NCBI GenBank assembly: GCA_010031285.1
Contig: RHAY01000017.1
Location: forward strand, 1-9,916
DNA from: Methylophilaceae bacterium
GTDB taxonomy: Bacteria; Pseudomonadota; Gammaproteobacteria; Burkholderiales; Methylophilaceae
DNA: 9,916 nucleotides
Direction of reading: 5' to 3'
Of the stretch, positions 1 to 6,202 are shown one piece after another (the stretch's first letter is position 1; every line of letters begins with the position of its first letter). A model generated the notes under the pieces. That model did not search any database, was not told where the DNA came from, and saw nothing but the letters and a program-made list of their open reading frames with translations. The position numbers and the translations under genes were made by a program.

Positions 1-77
1 GTCAAGAACAGCTTCGTAAAAAATATGGTTTAGATGCTGCTTCTATCGCTAAATCAATTGAGAAAAAATTAACCTAG
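1..77 (+). CDS. dxs: 1-deoxy-D-xylulose-5-phosphate synthase, C-terminal end only (partial)
   Basis: Only the last 24 codons are in the window, read in the frame starting at base 3 and ending in TAG at 75-77. The visible tail contains KYGLDAASIAKSIEKKL. This resembles the C-terminus of E. coli DXS as I remember it, where a run of the form 'ELGLDAAGMEAKIKAWL' ends the protein. DXS is the thiamine-diphosphate enzyme that condenses pyruvate and glyceraldehyde 3-phosphate, the first step of the MEP isoprenoid pathway, in the cytoplasm. The gene lies 35 bases upstream of folE2 on the same strand with no terminator hairpin between them, so the two are probably co-transcribed. The identification rests on a short tail and on gene context. 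No catalytic region is visible. Confidence 0.7.
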   Translation, partial: QEQLRKKYGLDAASIAKSIEKKLT

Positions 78-112
78 TGATACACTCAAGTATTAATATT
101 TAACTCTTTATT

Positions 113-904
113 ATGACGCCACACGATCATTCATGCCCGATTGAAGATGTTCAAAACTCGCCTGATCTTAGGAGTTTGGATATTGATAAAGTCGGTATTA
201 AATCTATAAGACATCCTGTGCTTGTGAGAGATAAAACAGGTGGTGCACAACACACCGTTGCAACATTCAATATGTATGTATATTTACCTCATAATTTCAA
301 AGGCACTCATATGTCTAGATTTGTGGAAATCTTAAATATGAATGATCGAGAAATATCTGTTGAATCTTTTGAAAATATCCTAAGAGAAATGATTAAACGA
401 CTTGAGGCTAAATCATGTGATGTCGAAATGACATTTCCATATTTCATTAATAAAACTGCTCCTGTTTCTGGCGTAAAAAGCCTTTTAGATTACGATGTAA
501 GTTTTATTGGAAAAATTATTGATGGAACATTTAAGAATACAATTAAAGTAGTTGTCCCGGTCACAAGCCTTTGCCCTTGTTCAAAAAAAATTTCAGATTA
601 TGGCGCTCACAATCAAAGGTCTCACGTCACAGTGACCGCTGAAATAAATAAATTTATTTGGATAGAAGAATTAATTGAGTTGATTGAAAAGCAAGCTTCA
701 TCTGAGCTTTATGGTCTTCTAAAAAGACCTGATGAAAAATTCGTAACTGAAAAAGCTTATGATAATCCTAAATTTGTTGAAGATATGGTGAGAGATGTTG
801 CAGCTCAGTTAAAATTAGAAAAAAGAATTAATCATTTCGTAGTTGAATCTGAAAACTTTGAATCTATTCATAATCACTCTGCTTACGCATTAATTGAAGG
901 GTGA
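113..904 (+). CDS. folE2: GTP cyclohydrolase FolE2 (type IB)
   Basis: This 263-residue protein converts GTP to 7,8-dihydroneopterin triphosphate, the first step of tetrahydrofolate synthesis, in the cytoplasm. The N-terminal IEDVQNSPDLRSLDIDKVG (residues 10-28) is the usual FolE2 opening. It is followed by the GTHMSRFVEIL block (64-74), the SLCPCSKKISDYGAHNQRSH block (152-171) with conserved Cys154 and Cys156 and the GAHNQRS histidine (His166), and a C-terminal 'SENFESIHNHSAYA' region. In this family a cysteine, the GAHNQRS histidine and downstream glutamates form the metal site. FolE2 is known to work with metals other than zinc and often replaces or backs up zinc-dependent FolE. The length is normal for the family. 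The ATG at 113 gives the expected N-terminus, but I see no good Shine-Dalgarno sequence before it, so translation may depend on the upstream dxs message. The gene converges with the MFS transporter gene 16 bases downstream. Confidence 0.95.
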   Translation: MTPHDHSCPIEDVQNSPDLRSLDIDKVGIKSIRHPVLVRDKTGGAQHTVATFNMYVYLPHNFKGTHMSRFVEILNMNDREISVESFENILREMIKRLEAKSCDVEMTFPYFINKTAPVSGVKSLLDYDVSFIGKIIDGTFKNTIKVVVPVTSLCPCSKKISDYGAHNQRSHVTVTAEINKFIWIEELIELIEKQASSELYGLLKRPDEKFVTEKAYDNPKFVEDMVRDVAAQLKLEKRINHFVVESENFESIHNHSAYALIEG

Positions 905-920
905 ATCTAGCTAATTTATT

Positions 921-2090
921 TTAGCCAAATATTTTATTACCTTTGATCTCTAGTTTTAATCCAAACCAGATCACCAAAAATCCAACTAATGGTGATATAG
1001 CAGCAACCATAAAACCAATCTGGCCTCCAAGATATTGAATTAAATAACCTCCTCCCAATCCCCCAACAGTTCCACCAATACCATAAGCTACACTGTTATA
1101 AATTGCTTGTCCTCTTGCTTGATTGCGACCTTTAAAATAATAGGCAATTACCTCAATCGATGCTGCATGAAAACTTCCAAAAGTTGCAGCATGAAACATT
1201 TGTGCTATAAACAATAAATAAAAATGTTCAGGAGAAGCTCCAATCAGAATAAAGCGAATCACACCTAAAAATAAACTCATTAATAAAATAACCTTAAGTG
1301 AGTAGCGTCGTAAAATTTTTGGCATCAACATAAAAATCAAAATTTCACAGATAACGCCAACTGCCCAAAGCCAGCCTATTGTGCCACCACTGTATCCATG
1401 CTCTTTTAGATAAATTGAATAAAAATTGTAAAGTACCCCGTGTGCTGAAACCATCAAACTGCAGCCAATTAAAAGTGCTACCACAGAAGGTGTTTTAATA
1501 ATCTTCCAAATAGATAAATCGTTTTTTTCGTGATGAATCTCCTGGGTCTCAGGAATGGTATTTGATAAGTAAAATATAATGGCTTGAGCAACTAATAAAG
1601 CCCACAGTAAAATATTAATTCCTCGAAGATCAATTAAATAACCTAACAATAAAGATGCCGCAATAAATCCAATCGATCCCCATAACCTTATTCTGCTGTA
1701 ATGTCCATCTGTGGTCGCTAAGTGAGCAAGAGTTAAAGATTCTGCTAATGGCAAAGTTGAGCTCGTAAATAAACTCAAAGCTGACATTATCAAAAATATC
1801 CAAAAAAATCCTTTTGCCCAAAAAACACCAGCAAATCCAATCAGCCCCAAAAGTGATGTTAGTTTAATCCATTTGACACGATGACCTGTATGATCAGCCA
1901 GCCAACCCCAAAAATTCGGGGCAACAATACGACTTATTTGAAATAAAGAGAGAAGAATACCAATACTTGCAGGTGAGAAATTTTGAGATTGAAGATAAAT
2001 GCCCCAGTATGGAACAAAAGCACCTACAAAAAAATAATAGAAAAAATAAAAACGCGATAAGCGCCAATAAAGATTATGTGAAGCACTCAC
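921..2090 (-). CDS. MFS transporter, HcaT / LacY-like (MFS_1_like) family
   Basis: This is a 389-residue inner-membrane protein with about twelve hydrophobic helices and a charged central loop around residues 180-198 (ETQEIHHEKND). A short MFS motif-A-like loop, GWLADHTGHRVKW (62-74), lies between helices 2 and 3. The segments HGYSGGTIGWLWAVGVICEI (231-250) and FHAASIEVIAYYFKGRNQAR (299-326 region) resemble E. coli HcaT, a putative 3-phenylpropionate importer, and the broader MFS_1_like group. The substrate cannot be read from the sequence. The start is GTG at 2088-2090, and its G is also the last base of the aroC stop (TAGTG on the minus strand). Translation is therefore probably coupled to aroC, and no independent ribosome binding site is visible. 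The position after aroC hints at an aromatic acid or related metabolite, but that is guesswork. Family confidence is good and substrate confidence is low. Confidence 0.85.
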   Translation of the reverse strand: MSASHNLYWRLSRFYFFYYFFVGAFVPYWGIYLQSQNFSPASIGILLSLFQISRIVAPNFWGWLADHTGHRVKWIKLTSLLGLIGFAGVFWAKGFFWIFLIMSALSLFTSSTLPLAESLTLAHLATTDGHYSRIRLWGSIGFIAASLLLGYLIDLRGINILLWALLVAQAIIFYLSNTIPETQEIHHEKNDLSIWKIIKTPSVVALLIGCSLMVSAHGVLYNFYSIYLKEHGYSGGTIGWLWAVGVICEILIFMLMPKILRRYSLKVILLMSLFLGVIRFILIGASPEHFYLLFIAQMFHAATFGSFHAASIEVIAYYFKGRNQARGQAIYNSVAYGIGGTVGGLGGGYLIQYLGGQIGFMVAAISPLVGFLVIWFGLKLEIKGNKIFG

Positions 2091-3175
2091 TAAATTTTTG
2101 GTGTATGAGAGACAACATCGGCATTTTGAGCTCGATGTCTCAATGCTTGATCCATAATCACAAGAGCCAACATTGCTTCAACAATAGGTGTCGCCCTTAT
2201 TGCAACACAAGGATCATGACGGCCTGTTGTCTGCATTAGCACAGCTTCGCCTTCAGTGTTAATTGATTTTCGGTCTTGAGGGATGCTTGAAGTTGGCTTA
2301 AAAGCTACATGAGCAATAATAGATTGTCCGGTTGATATGCCCCCTAAAATACCACCCGCATGATTTGTTAAAAAACCTTGGGGGGTTAATTCATCGCCGT
2401 GCTCACTACCTTTTTGTATAATAGAACCAAAACCTTCGCCAATATCTATACCTTTGACAGCATTAATACTCATCATTGCATAGGCGATTTCAGCATCTAG
2501 TCGACCAAAAACTGGCTCCCCCAACCCTACGGGCATATTATCTGCGACTACAGTAATTTTAGCACCCACTGAATCTCTCTCTGCACGAATACTATCTAAA
2601 TACTTTTCTAATTCAGGAACCTGTGCTTGATTCGGGCAAAAAAAAGGATTTTGATTTACATCTTCCCAATTTTTAAATGTGATTTGAATAGTGCCCATTT
2701 GGCTTAAATAAGCTCGAATTTTAATGCCATATTTTTTGAGTAGCCATTTCTTAGCTATAGCGCCTGCGGCAACTCTGACAGCAGTCTCTCTGGCACTTGA
2801 TCTGCCTCCGCCTCTATAGTCTCTTATGCCGTATTTATGGGCATATGTGTAGTCTGCGTGTCCAGGACGGAATACATCTTTAATCTTTGAATAATCTTGA
2901 CTTCGTTGATCTGTATTGTGAATAATAAATCCAATAGGTGCGCCAGTTGTTTTACCCTCAAAGATGCCAGACAAAATCTCGACTTTATCTTCTTCATTGC
3001 GCTGAGTAACATGTTTAGAAGTACCAGGCTTTCTTCTATCTAAATCTAATTGCAAATCTTCTTCCGACAAATCTAAATCAGGCGGGCAACCATCTACGAT
3101 TCCGCCAATAGCTAAGCCATGAGATTCACCAAAAGAGGTGAGTGTAAATAGAGTGCCTATAGTGTTACCTGACAT
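2090..3175 (-). CDS. aroC: chorismate synthase
   Basis: AroC converts 5-enolpyruvylshikimate 3-phosphate to chorismate using reduced FMN, the last step of the shikimate pathway, in the cytoplasm. The 361-residue length is that of typical bacterial enzymes. All family signatures are present: FGESHG (15-20), DRRKPGTSKHVTQR (46-59), the FRPGHADYTY block (102-111), GGGRSSARET (122-131), NHAGGILGGIS (271-281) and GRHDPCVAIRATPIVEAM (318-335). No flavin reductase domain is attached, so it is the monofunctional bacterial form. The ATG at 3173-3175 gives the expected N-terminus MSGNTIGTLF. No Shine-Dalgarno sequence stands at normal spacing, although a GGGAT lies further upstream. The gene follows the glutamine amidotransferase after 62 bases and overlaps the MFS transporter start by one base. 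Confidence 0.97.
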   Translation of the reverse strand: MSGNTIGTLFTLTSFGESHGLAIGGIVDGCPPDLDLSEEDLQLDLDRRKPGTSKHVTQRNEEDKVEILSGIFEGKTTGAPIGFIIHNTDQRSQDYSKIKDVFRPGHADYTYAHKYGIRDYRGGGRSSARETAVRVAAGAIAKKWLLKKYGIKIRAYLSQMGTIQITFKNWEDVNQNPFFCPNQAQVPELEKYLDSIRAERDSVGAKITVVADNMPVGLGEPVFGRLDAEIAYAMMSINAVKGIDIGEGFGSIIQKGSEHGDELTPQGFLTNHAGGILGGISTGQSIIAHVAFKPTSSIPQDRKSINTEGEAVLMQTTGRHDPCVAIRATPIVEAMLALVIMDQALRHRAQNADVVSHTPKI

Positions 3176-3237
3176 AGATATGCTTTTTAATAAATATCCC
3201 TAAATTTTATCATAACCCGTTTGAAGCCTTTAACTTA
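3176..3237 (-). other. intergenic gap between the amidotransferase gene and aroC, possible weak promoter
   Basis: This 62-base gap is the largest within the rluE-to-MFS run. On the minus strand it contains TATGATAAAAT, which could serve as a -10 region (TATGAT or TAAAAT) for a separate aroC promoter. No convincing -35 hexamer lies 16-18 bases before it. No hairpin with a T-run is visible, so read-through from the upstream genes is also likely. Confidence 0.2.
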
Positions 3238-3972
3238 TTAATTGAGTCGTAAGCCCTTAATCCACTCTTTATACACTCGATAAGCTACCTTATTCAATTG
3301 ATCACATTTGTTAAAAACATTTTCTAATATCGCTACTGGCGATTGAATCGCTTTTTTATTTTTTTCATTTTTGATTTCAGCCGCTCCAATCTTTGTCCAA
3401 ATTTCAACCATGGAAGGTATCATTTCAATATGGCATTGAAATGCAATGTGTTTATCAAAATAGCTATAAGCCTGATATTGACAATTTTTATTGGTTAAAA
3501 GATGAATTGCGTTTTGTGGTAATTCAAAAGTTTCGCCATGCCAATGAAAAACTTCAAATTCTAATAAATCTCCAAACCATTTTTTTGAAGCTTCTATTTG
3601 CTGAGAAGTATGTCTCAAGCTCTGTACTTCATACCATCCAATTTCCTTACAAGAATTTTTTTTAACAGTTGCACCAAGGGCTTTACTAATTAATTGTCCC
3701 CCAAGACAATGTCCAAGAACTGGTATATCAGAGCGTATGGCTTCTAGAATTAATTTAACCACTTCTTTGATCCATGGCAAATCGTCGTTCACGCTCATGG
3801 GACCTCCCATCAAAACCAAACCAGCATATTCAGAAATAAATCTAGGAATATTTTCCATCTGATCTACTTTAATTAATTGATACTGAATAGCATTTTGATC
3901 TAAAAAATCAGCCAAATATCCTGGACCTTCAGTTTCATAAAATCTCAAGATTAAAACTAATTTTTTATTCAT
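3238..3972 (-). CDS. class I (triad) glutamine amidotransferase, GMP-synthase-amidotransferase-like, substrate unknown
   Basis: This is a 244-residue stand-alone glutamine amidotransferase of the COG0518 type. It would release ammonia from glutamine and pass it to an acceptor, or hydrolyse a gamma-glutamyl bond. The oxyanion strand LVLMGGPMSV (52-61), the nucleophile elbow VLGHCLGGQLI (85-95, Cys89) and the catalytic FQCHIEM (178-184, His181 and Glu183) form a complete triad. FHWHGETFELP (142-152) is typical of this subfamily. The protein carries no synthetase domain, and none of the neighbouring genes encodes an obvious partner. The ATG at 3970-3972 overlaps the rluE stop by 8 bases (ATGAATAA), which suggests translational coupling to rluE. 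The active site looks intact. The physiological substrate cannot be deduced. Confidence 0.85.
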   Translation of the reverse strand: MNKKLVLILRFYETEGPGYLADFLDQNAIQYQLIKVDQMENIPRFISEYAGLVLMGGPMSVNDDLPWIKEVVKLILEAIRSDIPVLGHCLGGQLISKALGATVKKNSCKEIGWYEVQSLRHTSQQIEASKKWFGDLLEFEVFHWHGETFELPQNAIHLLTNKNCQYQAYSYFDKHIAFQCHIEMIPSMVEIWTKIGAAEIKNEKNKKAIQSPVAILENVFNKCDQLNKVAYRVYKEWIKGLRLN

Positions 3973-4501
3973 CGATAATTTTATATATCCCTAGATCCAG
4001 ACCTTCCAGTGTATAAGCTCCGATTGCAAAACGAATTAATCTTAATGTGGGGTATCCAATTTTTCCTGTCATTCTTCTGACTTGACGGTTTTTACCTTCC
4101 GATATTTTAATTTCTAGCCAAGTCGTTGGAATTGTTTTTCTTTCTCTAATGGGAGGTGTTCTTTCCCATAAATTTTTTGGCTGATCTATAACTTTTATCT
4201 CTGCAGGTAAAGTTTTAAAGTCACCCAAATCAACACCGCGCCTTAATTCATCTAAATTGCTCTCTTTTGGGGCGCCTTCAACTTGAACCCAATAAGTTTT
4301 TTGCATTTTATATTTAGGATCGCTAATTTGATGTTGAAATAAGCCATCATCAGTTAGAATAATTAAACCTTCACTATCTGTGTCAAGCCTGCCTGCAGGA
4401 TAAACACTAGGTATTGGTATAAAGTCTTTAAGCGTCTCATGGTTATCATGTTTACTAAATTGGCAAACGACGCCATAAGGCTTATTAAATAATATTTTCA
4501 T
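3965..4501 (-). CDS. rluE: 23S rRNA pseudouridine synthase, RluE-like
   Basis: This 178-residue protein belongs to the RsuA/RluB/RluE/RluF group of pseudouridine synthases. E. coli RluE isomerises U2457 of 23S rRNA. KPYGVVCQFS (7-16) is motif I of the family and PAGRLDTDSEGL (35-46) is motif II with the catalytic aspartate Asp40. RTPPIRERKTIPTTWLEI followed by SEGKNRQVRRM is close to the corresponding E. coli RluE stretch, where RTPPIR is diagnostic. There is no N-terminal S4 domain, as expected for RluE. The ATG at 4499-4501 starts directly at the catalytic domain, and I see no Shine-Dalgarno sequence before it. The gene is divergent from icd, the same arrangement as rluE-icd in E. coli, which supports the call. 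It heads the minus-strand run that continues to the MFS gene. Confidence 0.92.
   Translation of the reverse strand: MKILFNKPYGVVCQFSKHDNHETLKDFIPIPSVYPAGRLDTDSEGLIILTDDGLFQHQISDPKYKMQKTYWVQVEGAPKESNLDELRRGVDLGDFKTLPAEIKVIDQPKNLWERTPPIRERKTIPTTWLEIKISEGKNRQVRRMTGKIGYPTLRLIRFAIGAYTLEGLDLGIYKIIDE
4460..4488 (+). promoter_or_regulatory. candidate icd promoter inside the rluE 5' coding end
   Basis: TTGGCA (4460-4465) matches five of six -35 consensus bases. A 17-base spacer follows, then TATTAA (4483-4488), which matches four of six -10 bases. Transcription would begin near 4495, about 27 bases before the icd ATG. The intergenic gap between icd and rluE is only 20 bases, so an icd promoter has to lie in rluE coding sequence. 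This is a consensus match only, in AT-rich DNA. Confidence 0.35.
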
Positions 4502-4521
4502 TAAACTTAAAGTGAGTATGA

Positions 4522-5760
4522 ATGCTTAGCAAAATTAATCTTCCAAAAAATGCATCAAAAATTACTGTTAATTCAAATCTAAGTTTGAATGTTCCAGATC
4601 GTCCTATTATCCCATTTATTGAAGGTGACGGTATTGGTGTTGATATCACTCCAGCGATGTTAAAGGTTGTAAATCAAGCCGTTCTGAAGGCTTATGATGG
4701 AAAAAAAGAAATTGCTTGGATGGAAGTATTTGCCGGAGAAAAAGCCACAAAAATATATGATCAAGATACATGGCTACCTCAAGAAACTCTCGATGCAATG
4801 AAAGAGTTTGTTATATCTATCAAAGGCCCTCTCACAACACCTGTCAGTGGCGGAATCAGATCACTGAACGTAGCGATGAGACAAGGGCTTGATTTATATG
4901 TTTGTTTAAGGCCGATCGAGTATTTTAATGGCGTTCCAAGCCCTTTAAAAAATCCTGAAAAAACAAATATGGTAATTTTTAGAGAAAACACAGAAGATAT
5001 TTATGCAGGGATTGAATGGCAAGCATTCTCAGAAGAATCAAAAAAAATTATACAAATGATTTCAGAATTGGGTGTAAAAAATAAAATTCGCTTCCCAGAA
5101 TCAACTGCCATAGGCATTAAACCTGTTTCGAAAGAAGGCAGTCAAAGACTTATAAGAAAAGCAATTCAATATGCTATCGAACATAAAAAAAAATCAGTCA
5201 CGCTTGTCCACAAAGGCAATATTATGAAATTTACTGAAGGTGGATTTAAAGAATGGGGTTATCAATTAGCCCAAGATGAATTTGGCGCTAAACCTATTGA
5301 AGGGAAATCCAGCTTTATGTGTTCCAGTGGCCTTATCGTCAAAGATTGCATTGCTGATGCTTTTCTTCAAGAAATATTACTTCATCCAAATGAATATGAT
5401 GTCGTAGCCACCCTTAACCTTAATGGGGACTACATTTCAGATGCATTAGCTGCTCAAGTTGGTGGCATTGGTATTGCTCCAGGCGCTAATTTATCAGACT
5501 CAACGGTTATTTTTGAAGCCACCCATGGAACCGCACCAAGTATTGCAGGCAAAAAAATTGCCAATCCTAGCTCTTTAATTCTTTCGGCTGAAATGATGTT
5601 AAGGCATATTGGCTGGGTTGAAGCTGCCAACACTCTCCTTTCAGCATTCAGAAAAACATTAACAGATCAAAAAGTTACTCAAGATTTCTCATCGCAATTA
5701 AATAACGTCTCCCCATTATCTACGGATGATTTTGCTAACGCCATCATAAGTTACATGTAA
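4522..5760 (+). CDS. icd: isocitrate dehydrogenase, E. coli-type homodimeric, predicted NAD+-dependent
   Basis: Icd oxidatively decarboxylates isocitrate to 2-oxoglutarate in the cytoplasm. The 412-residue protein aligns along its length with E. coli Icd (416 residues). The isocitrate-binding residues are kept: Ser114 and Asn116 in GGIRSLNVAMR, Arg120, Arg130, Arg154, Tyr161 and Lys231. The metal-binding aspartates in NGDYISDAL (Asp303, Asp307) are also kept. Ser114 corresponds to the E. coli serine phosphorylated by AceK. The residues that hold the NADP 2'-phosphate in E. coli are replaced: Lys344 by Ser340, Tyr345 by Ile341, Val351 by Ala347, Tyr391 by Gln387 and Arg395 by Ser391. This suggests NAD+ use. 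The region near residues 258-272 is a few residues shorter than in E. coli. The ATG at 4522 matches the E. coli N-terminus, and only a weak AGTGAG precedes it. The gene is divergent from rluE and ends at a shared terminator. Confidence 0.96.
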   Translation: MLSKINLPKNASKITVNSNLSLNVPDRPIIPFIEGDGIGVDITPAMLKVVNQAVLKAYDGKKEIAWMEVFAGEKATKIYDQDTWLPQETLDAMKEFVISIKGPLTTPVSGGIRSLNVAMRQGLDLYVCLRPIEYFNGVPSPLKNPEKTNMVIFRENTEDIYAGIEWQAFSEESKKIIQMISELGVKNKIRFPESTAIGIKPVSKEGSQRLIRKAIQYAIEHKKKSVTLVHKGNIMKFTEGGFKEWGYQLAQDEFGAKPIEGKSSFMCSSGLIVKDCIADAFLQEILLHPNEYDVVATLNLNGDYISDALAAQVGGIGIAPGANLSDSTVIFEATHGTAPSIAGKKIANPSSLILSAEMMLRHIGWVEAANTLLSAFRKTLTDQKVTQDFSSQLNNVSPLSTDDFANAIISYM

Positions 5761-5764
5761 AAAA

Positions 5765-5784
5765 AAGCCCGCTTATGCGGGCTT
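5765..5784. terminator. hairpin terminator between the convergent icd and csp genes
   Basis: AAGCCCGC (5765-5772) pairs perfectly with GCGGGCTT (5777-5784) around the four-base loop TTAT. Read on the minus strand, the stem is followed by an unbroken run of eight T residues (5766-5759), so it is a strong intrinsic terminator for csp. Read on the plus strand it is followed by ATTTATTTAATTT, a poorer U-tract, but it probably also ends icd transcription. Confidence 0.9.
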
Positions 5785-5801
5785 ATTTATTTAATTTGAA
5801 A

Positions 5802-6005
5802 CTAGGCTTTATTTATATTTGAAGCTTGCTTGCCTTTTGGTCCGTCTGTAACGTCAAAAGTTACTCTTTGACCTTCTTTAAGACTTTTATATCCTGTATC
5901 TACGATTGCTGAGAAGTGAGCAAATAAATCATCACCGCCATCATCAGGAGTAATAAAACCAAAACCTTTTGAATCATTAAACCACTTAACTGTACCTGTT
6001 GCCAT
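5802..6005 (-). CDS. CspA-family cold-shock protein
   Basis: This is a 67-residue single cold-shock domain that binds single-stranded RNA and DNA and acts as an RNA chaperone. Residues 1-10 (MATGTVKWFN) are the classic opening. KGFGFI (13-18) is the RNP1 motif and DLFAHFSAI (26-34) is the RNP2 motif. The C-terminal half has the usual TFDVTDGPKGKQASNI pattern. The open frame extends upstream to a TTG at 6042-6044, but I place the start at the ATG at 6003-6005. That start gives the standard family N-terminus, and AAGGA sits eight bases before it. The gene has its own promoter, a long leader and a strong terminator, so it is monocistronic. Several paralogues are common in proteobacteria, so no specific gene letter is assigned. 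Whether it is cold-induced or constitutive cannot be told from the protein. Confidence 0.96.
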   Translation of the reverse strand: MATGTVKWFNDSKGFGFITPDDGGDDLFAHFSAIVDTGYKSLKEGQRVTFDVTDGPKGKQASNINKA

Positions 6006-6013
6006 TTCATAAA

Positions 6014-6018
6014 TCCTT
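6014..6018 (-). promoter_or_regulatory. Shine-Dalgarno sequence of the cold-shock gene
   Basis: On the minus strand this reads AAGGA, followed by eight bases and then the ATG at 6005. It is the clearest ribosome binding site in the window, and it decides the 6005 start over the upstream in-frame TTG. Confidence 0.8.
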
Positions 6019-6049
6019 AACTTTAAACAAGGGAGGCCCCCCAAAAGTT
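6019..6049 (-). promoter_or_regulatory. leader hairpin just upstream of the csp ribosome binding site
   Basis: On the minus strand AACTTT (6049-6044) is complementary to AAAGTT (6024-6019). The interval contains GGGGGGCCTCCC (6042-6031), which is itself nearly palindromic. The 3' arm of the outer stem directly abuts the AAGGA ribosome binding site. A competing short pairing of CCTT (around 6032-6029) with AAGG of the ribosome binding site is also possible. Cold-shock genes of other bacteria have temperature-responsive leaders. A regulatory role here is inference. Confidence 0.4.
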
Positions 6050-6127
6050 TGAATCAAGAACTAAAGCACTACTTAAATATAAATTAAAGCTAGCTAAATA
6101 AAACTCGAAACCAAACACCTGGGAGCT

Positions 6128-6156
6128 TTTTTACGTGGTTTAGCCCTAAATGTCAA
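6128..6156 (-). promoter_or_regulatory. promoter of the cold-shock gene
   Basis: On the minus strand a perfect -35 hexamer TTGACA (6156-6151) is followed by a 17-base spacer and TAAAAA (6133-6128), which matches four of six -10 bases. Transcription would start near 6121, giving a leader of about 115 bases before the ATG. That is long, as is common for csp genes. The promoter lies between the dsbC terminator and the csp gene, as expected for a separate transcription unit. Confidence 0.6.
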
Positions 6157-6171
6157 GATATTTGTTACTTT

Positions 6172-6202
6172 AAAAAAAGCTTAAGACTTAATGTTATTAA
6201 GC
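6172..6202 (-). terminator. probable weak terminator of the pepP-ubi-dsbC operon
   Basis: On the minus strand GCTTAA (6202-6197) pairs with TTAAGC (6184-6179) around a 12-base loop and is followed directly by seven T residues (6178-6172). The stem overlaps the last dsbC codons. It is mostly A/T, so termination may be partial and some read-through into csp is possible. An alternative inner hairpin, CTTAAT-AAC-ATTAAG, is also possible. Confidence 0.45.

Noticed and set aside
910..925. Hairpin GCTAA-TTTATT-TTAGC between the convergent folE2 and MFS genes as a terminator
   Set aside because: The stem is five base pairs and mostly A/T, with no proper T-run, and it overlaps the MFS stop. It is too weak to call.
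1967..2239. Plus-strand open frame across the MFS/aroC junction
   Set aside because: It is antisense to two well-supported genes, has a low-complexity translation with no family features, and shows no ribosome binding site.
3421..3443. Inverted repeat CATTTCAAT-ATGGC-ATTGAAATG inside the amidotransferase gene
   Set aside because: A nine-base arm with a five-base loop is expected about once by chance in a window of this size and composition. It also encodes the constrained catalytic His/Glu segment.
3393..3665. Plus-strand open frame opposite the amidotransferase
   Set aside because: It is antisense to the catalytic region of a clear gene, and its translation has no recognisable domain.
4779..4991. 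Minus-strand open frame inside icd
   Set aside because: It is a shadow of the strongly conserved Icd coding frame.
6006..6044. N-terminal extension of the cold-shock protein from a TTG
   Set aside because: The 13 extra residues do not fit the family. The ATG at 6005 has an AAGGA eight bases upstream and gives the standard N-terminus.
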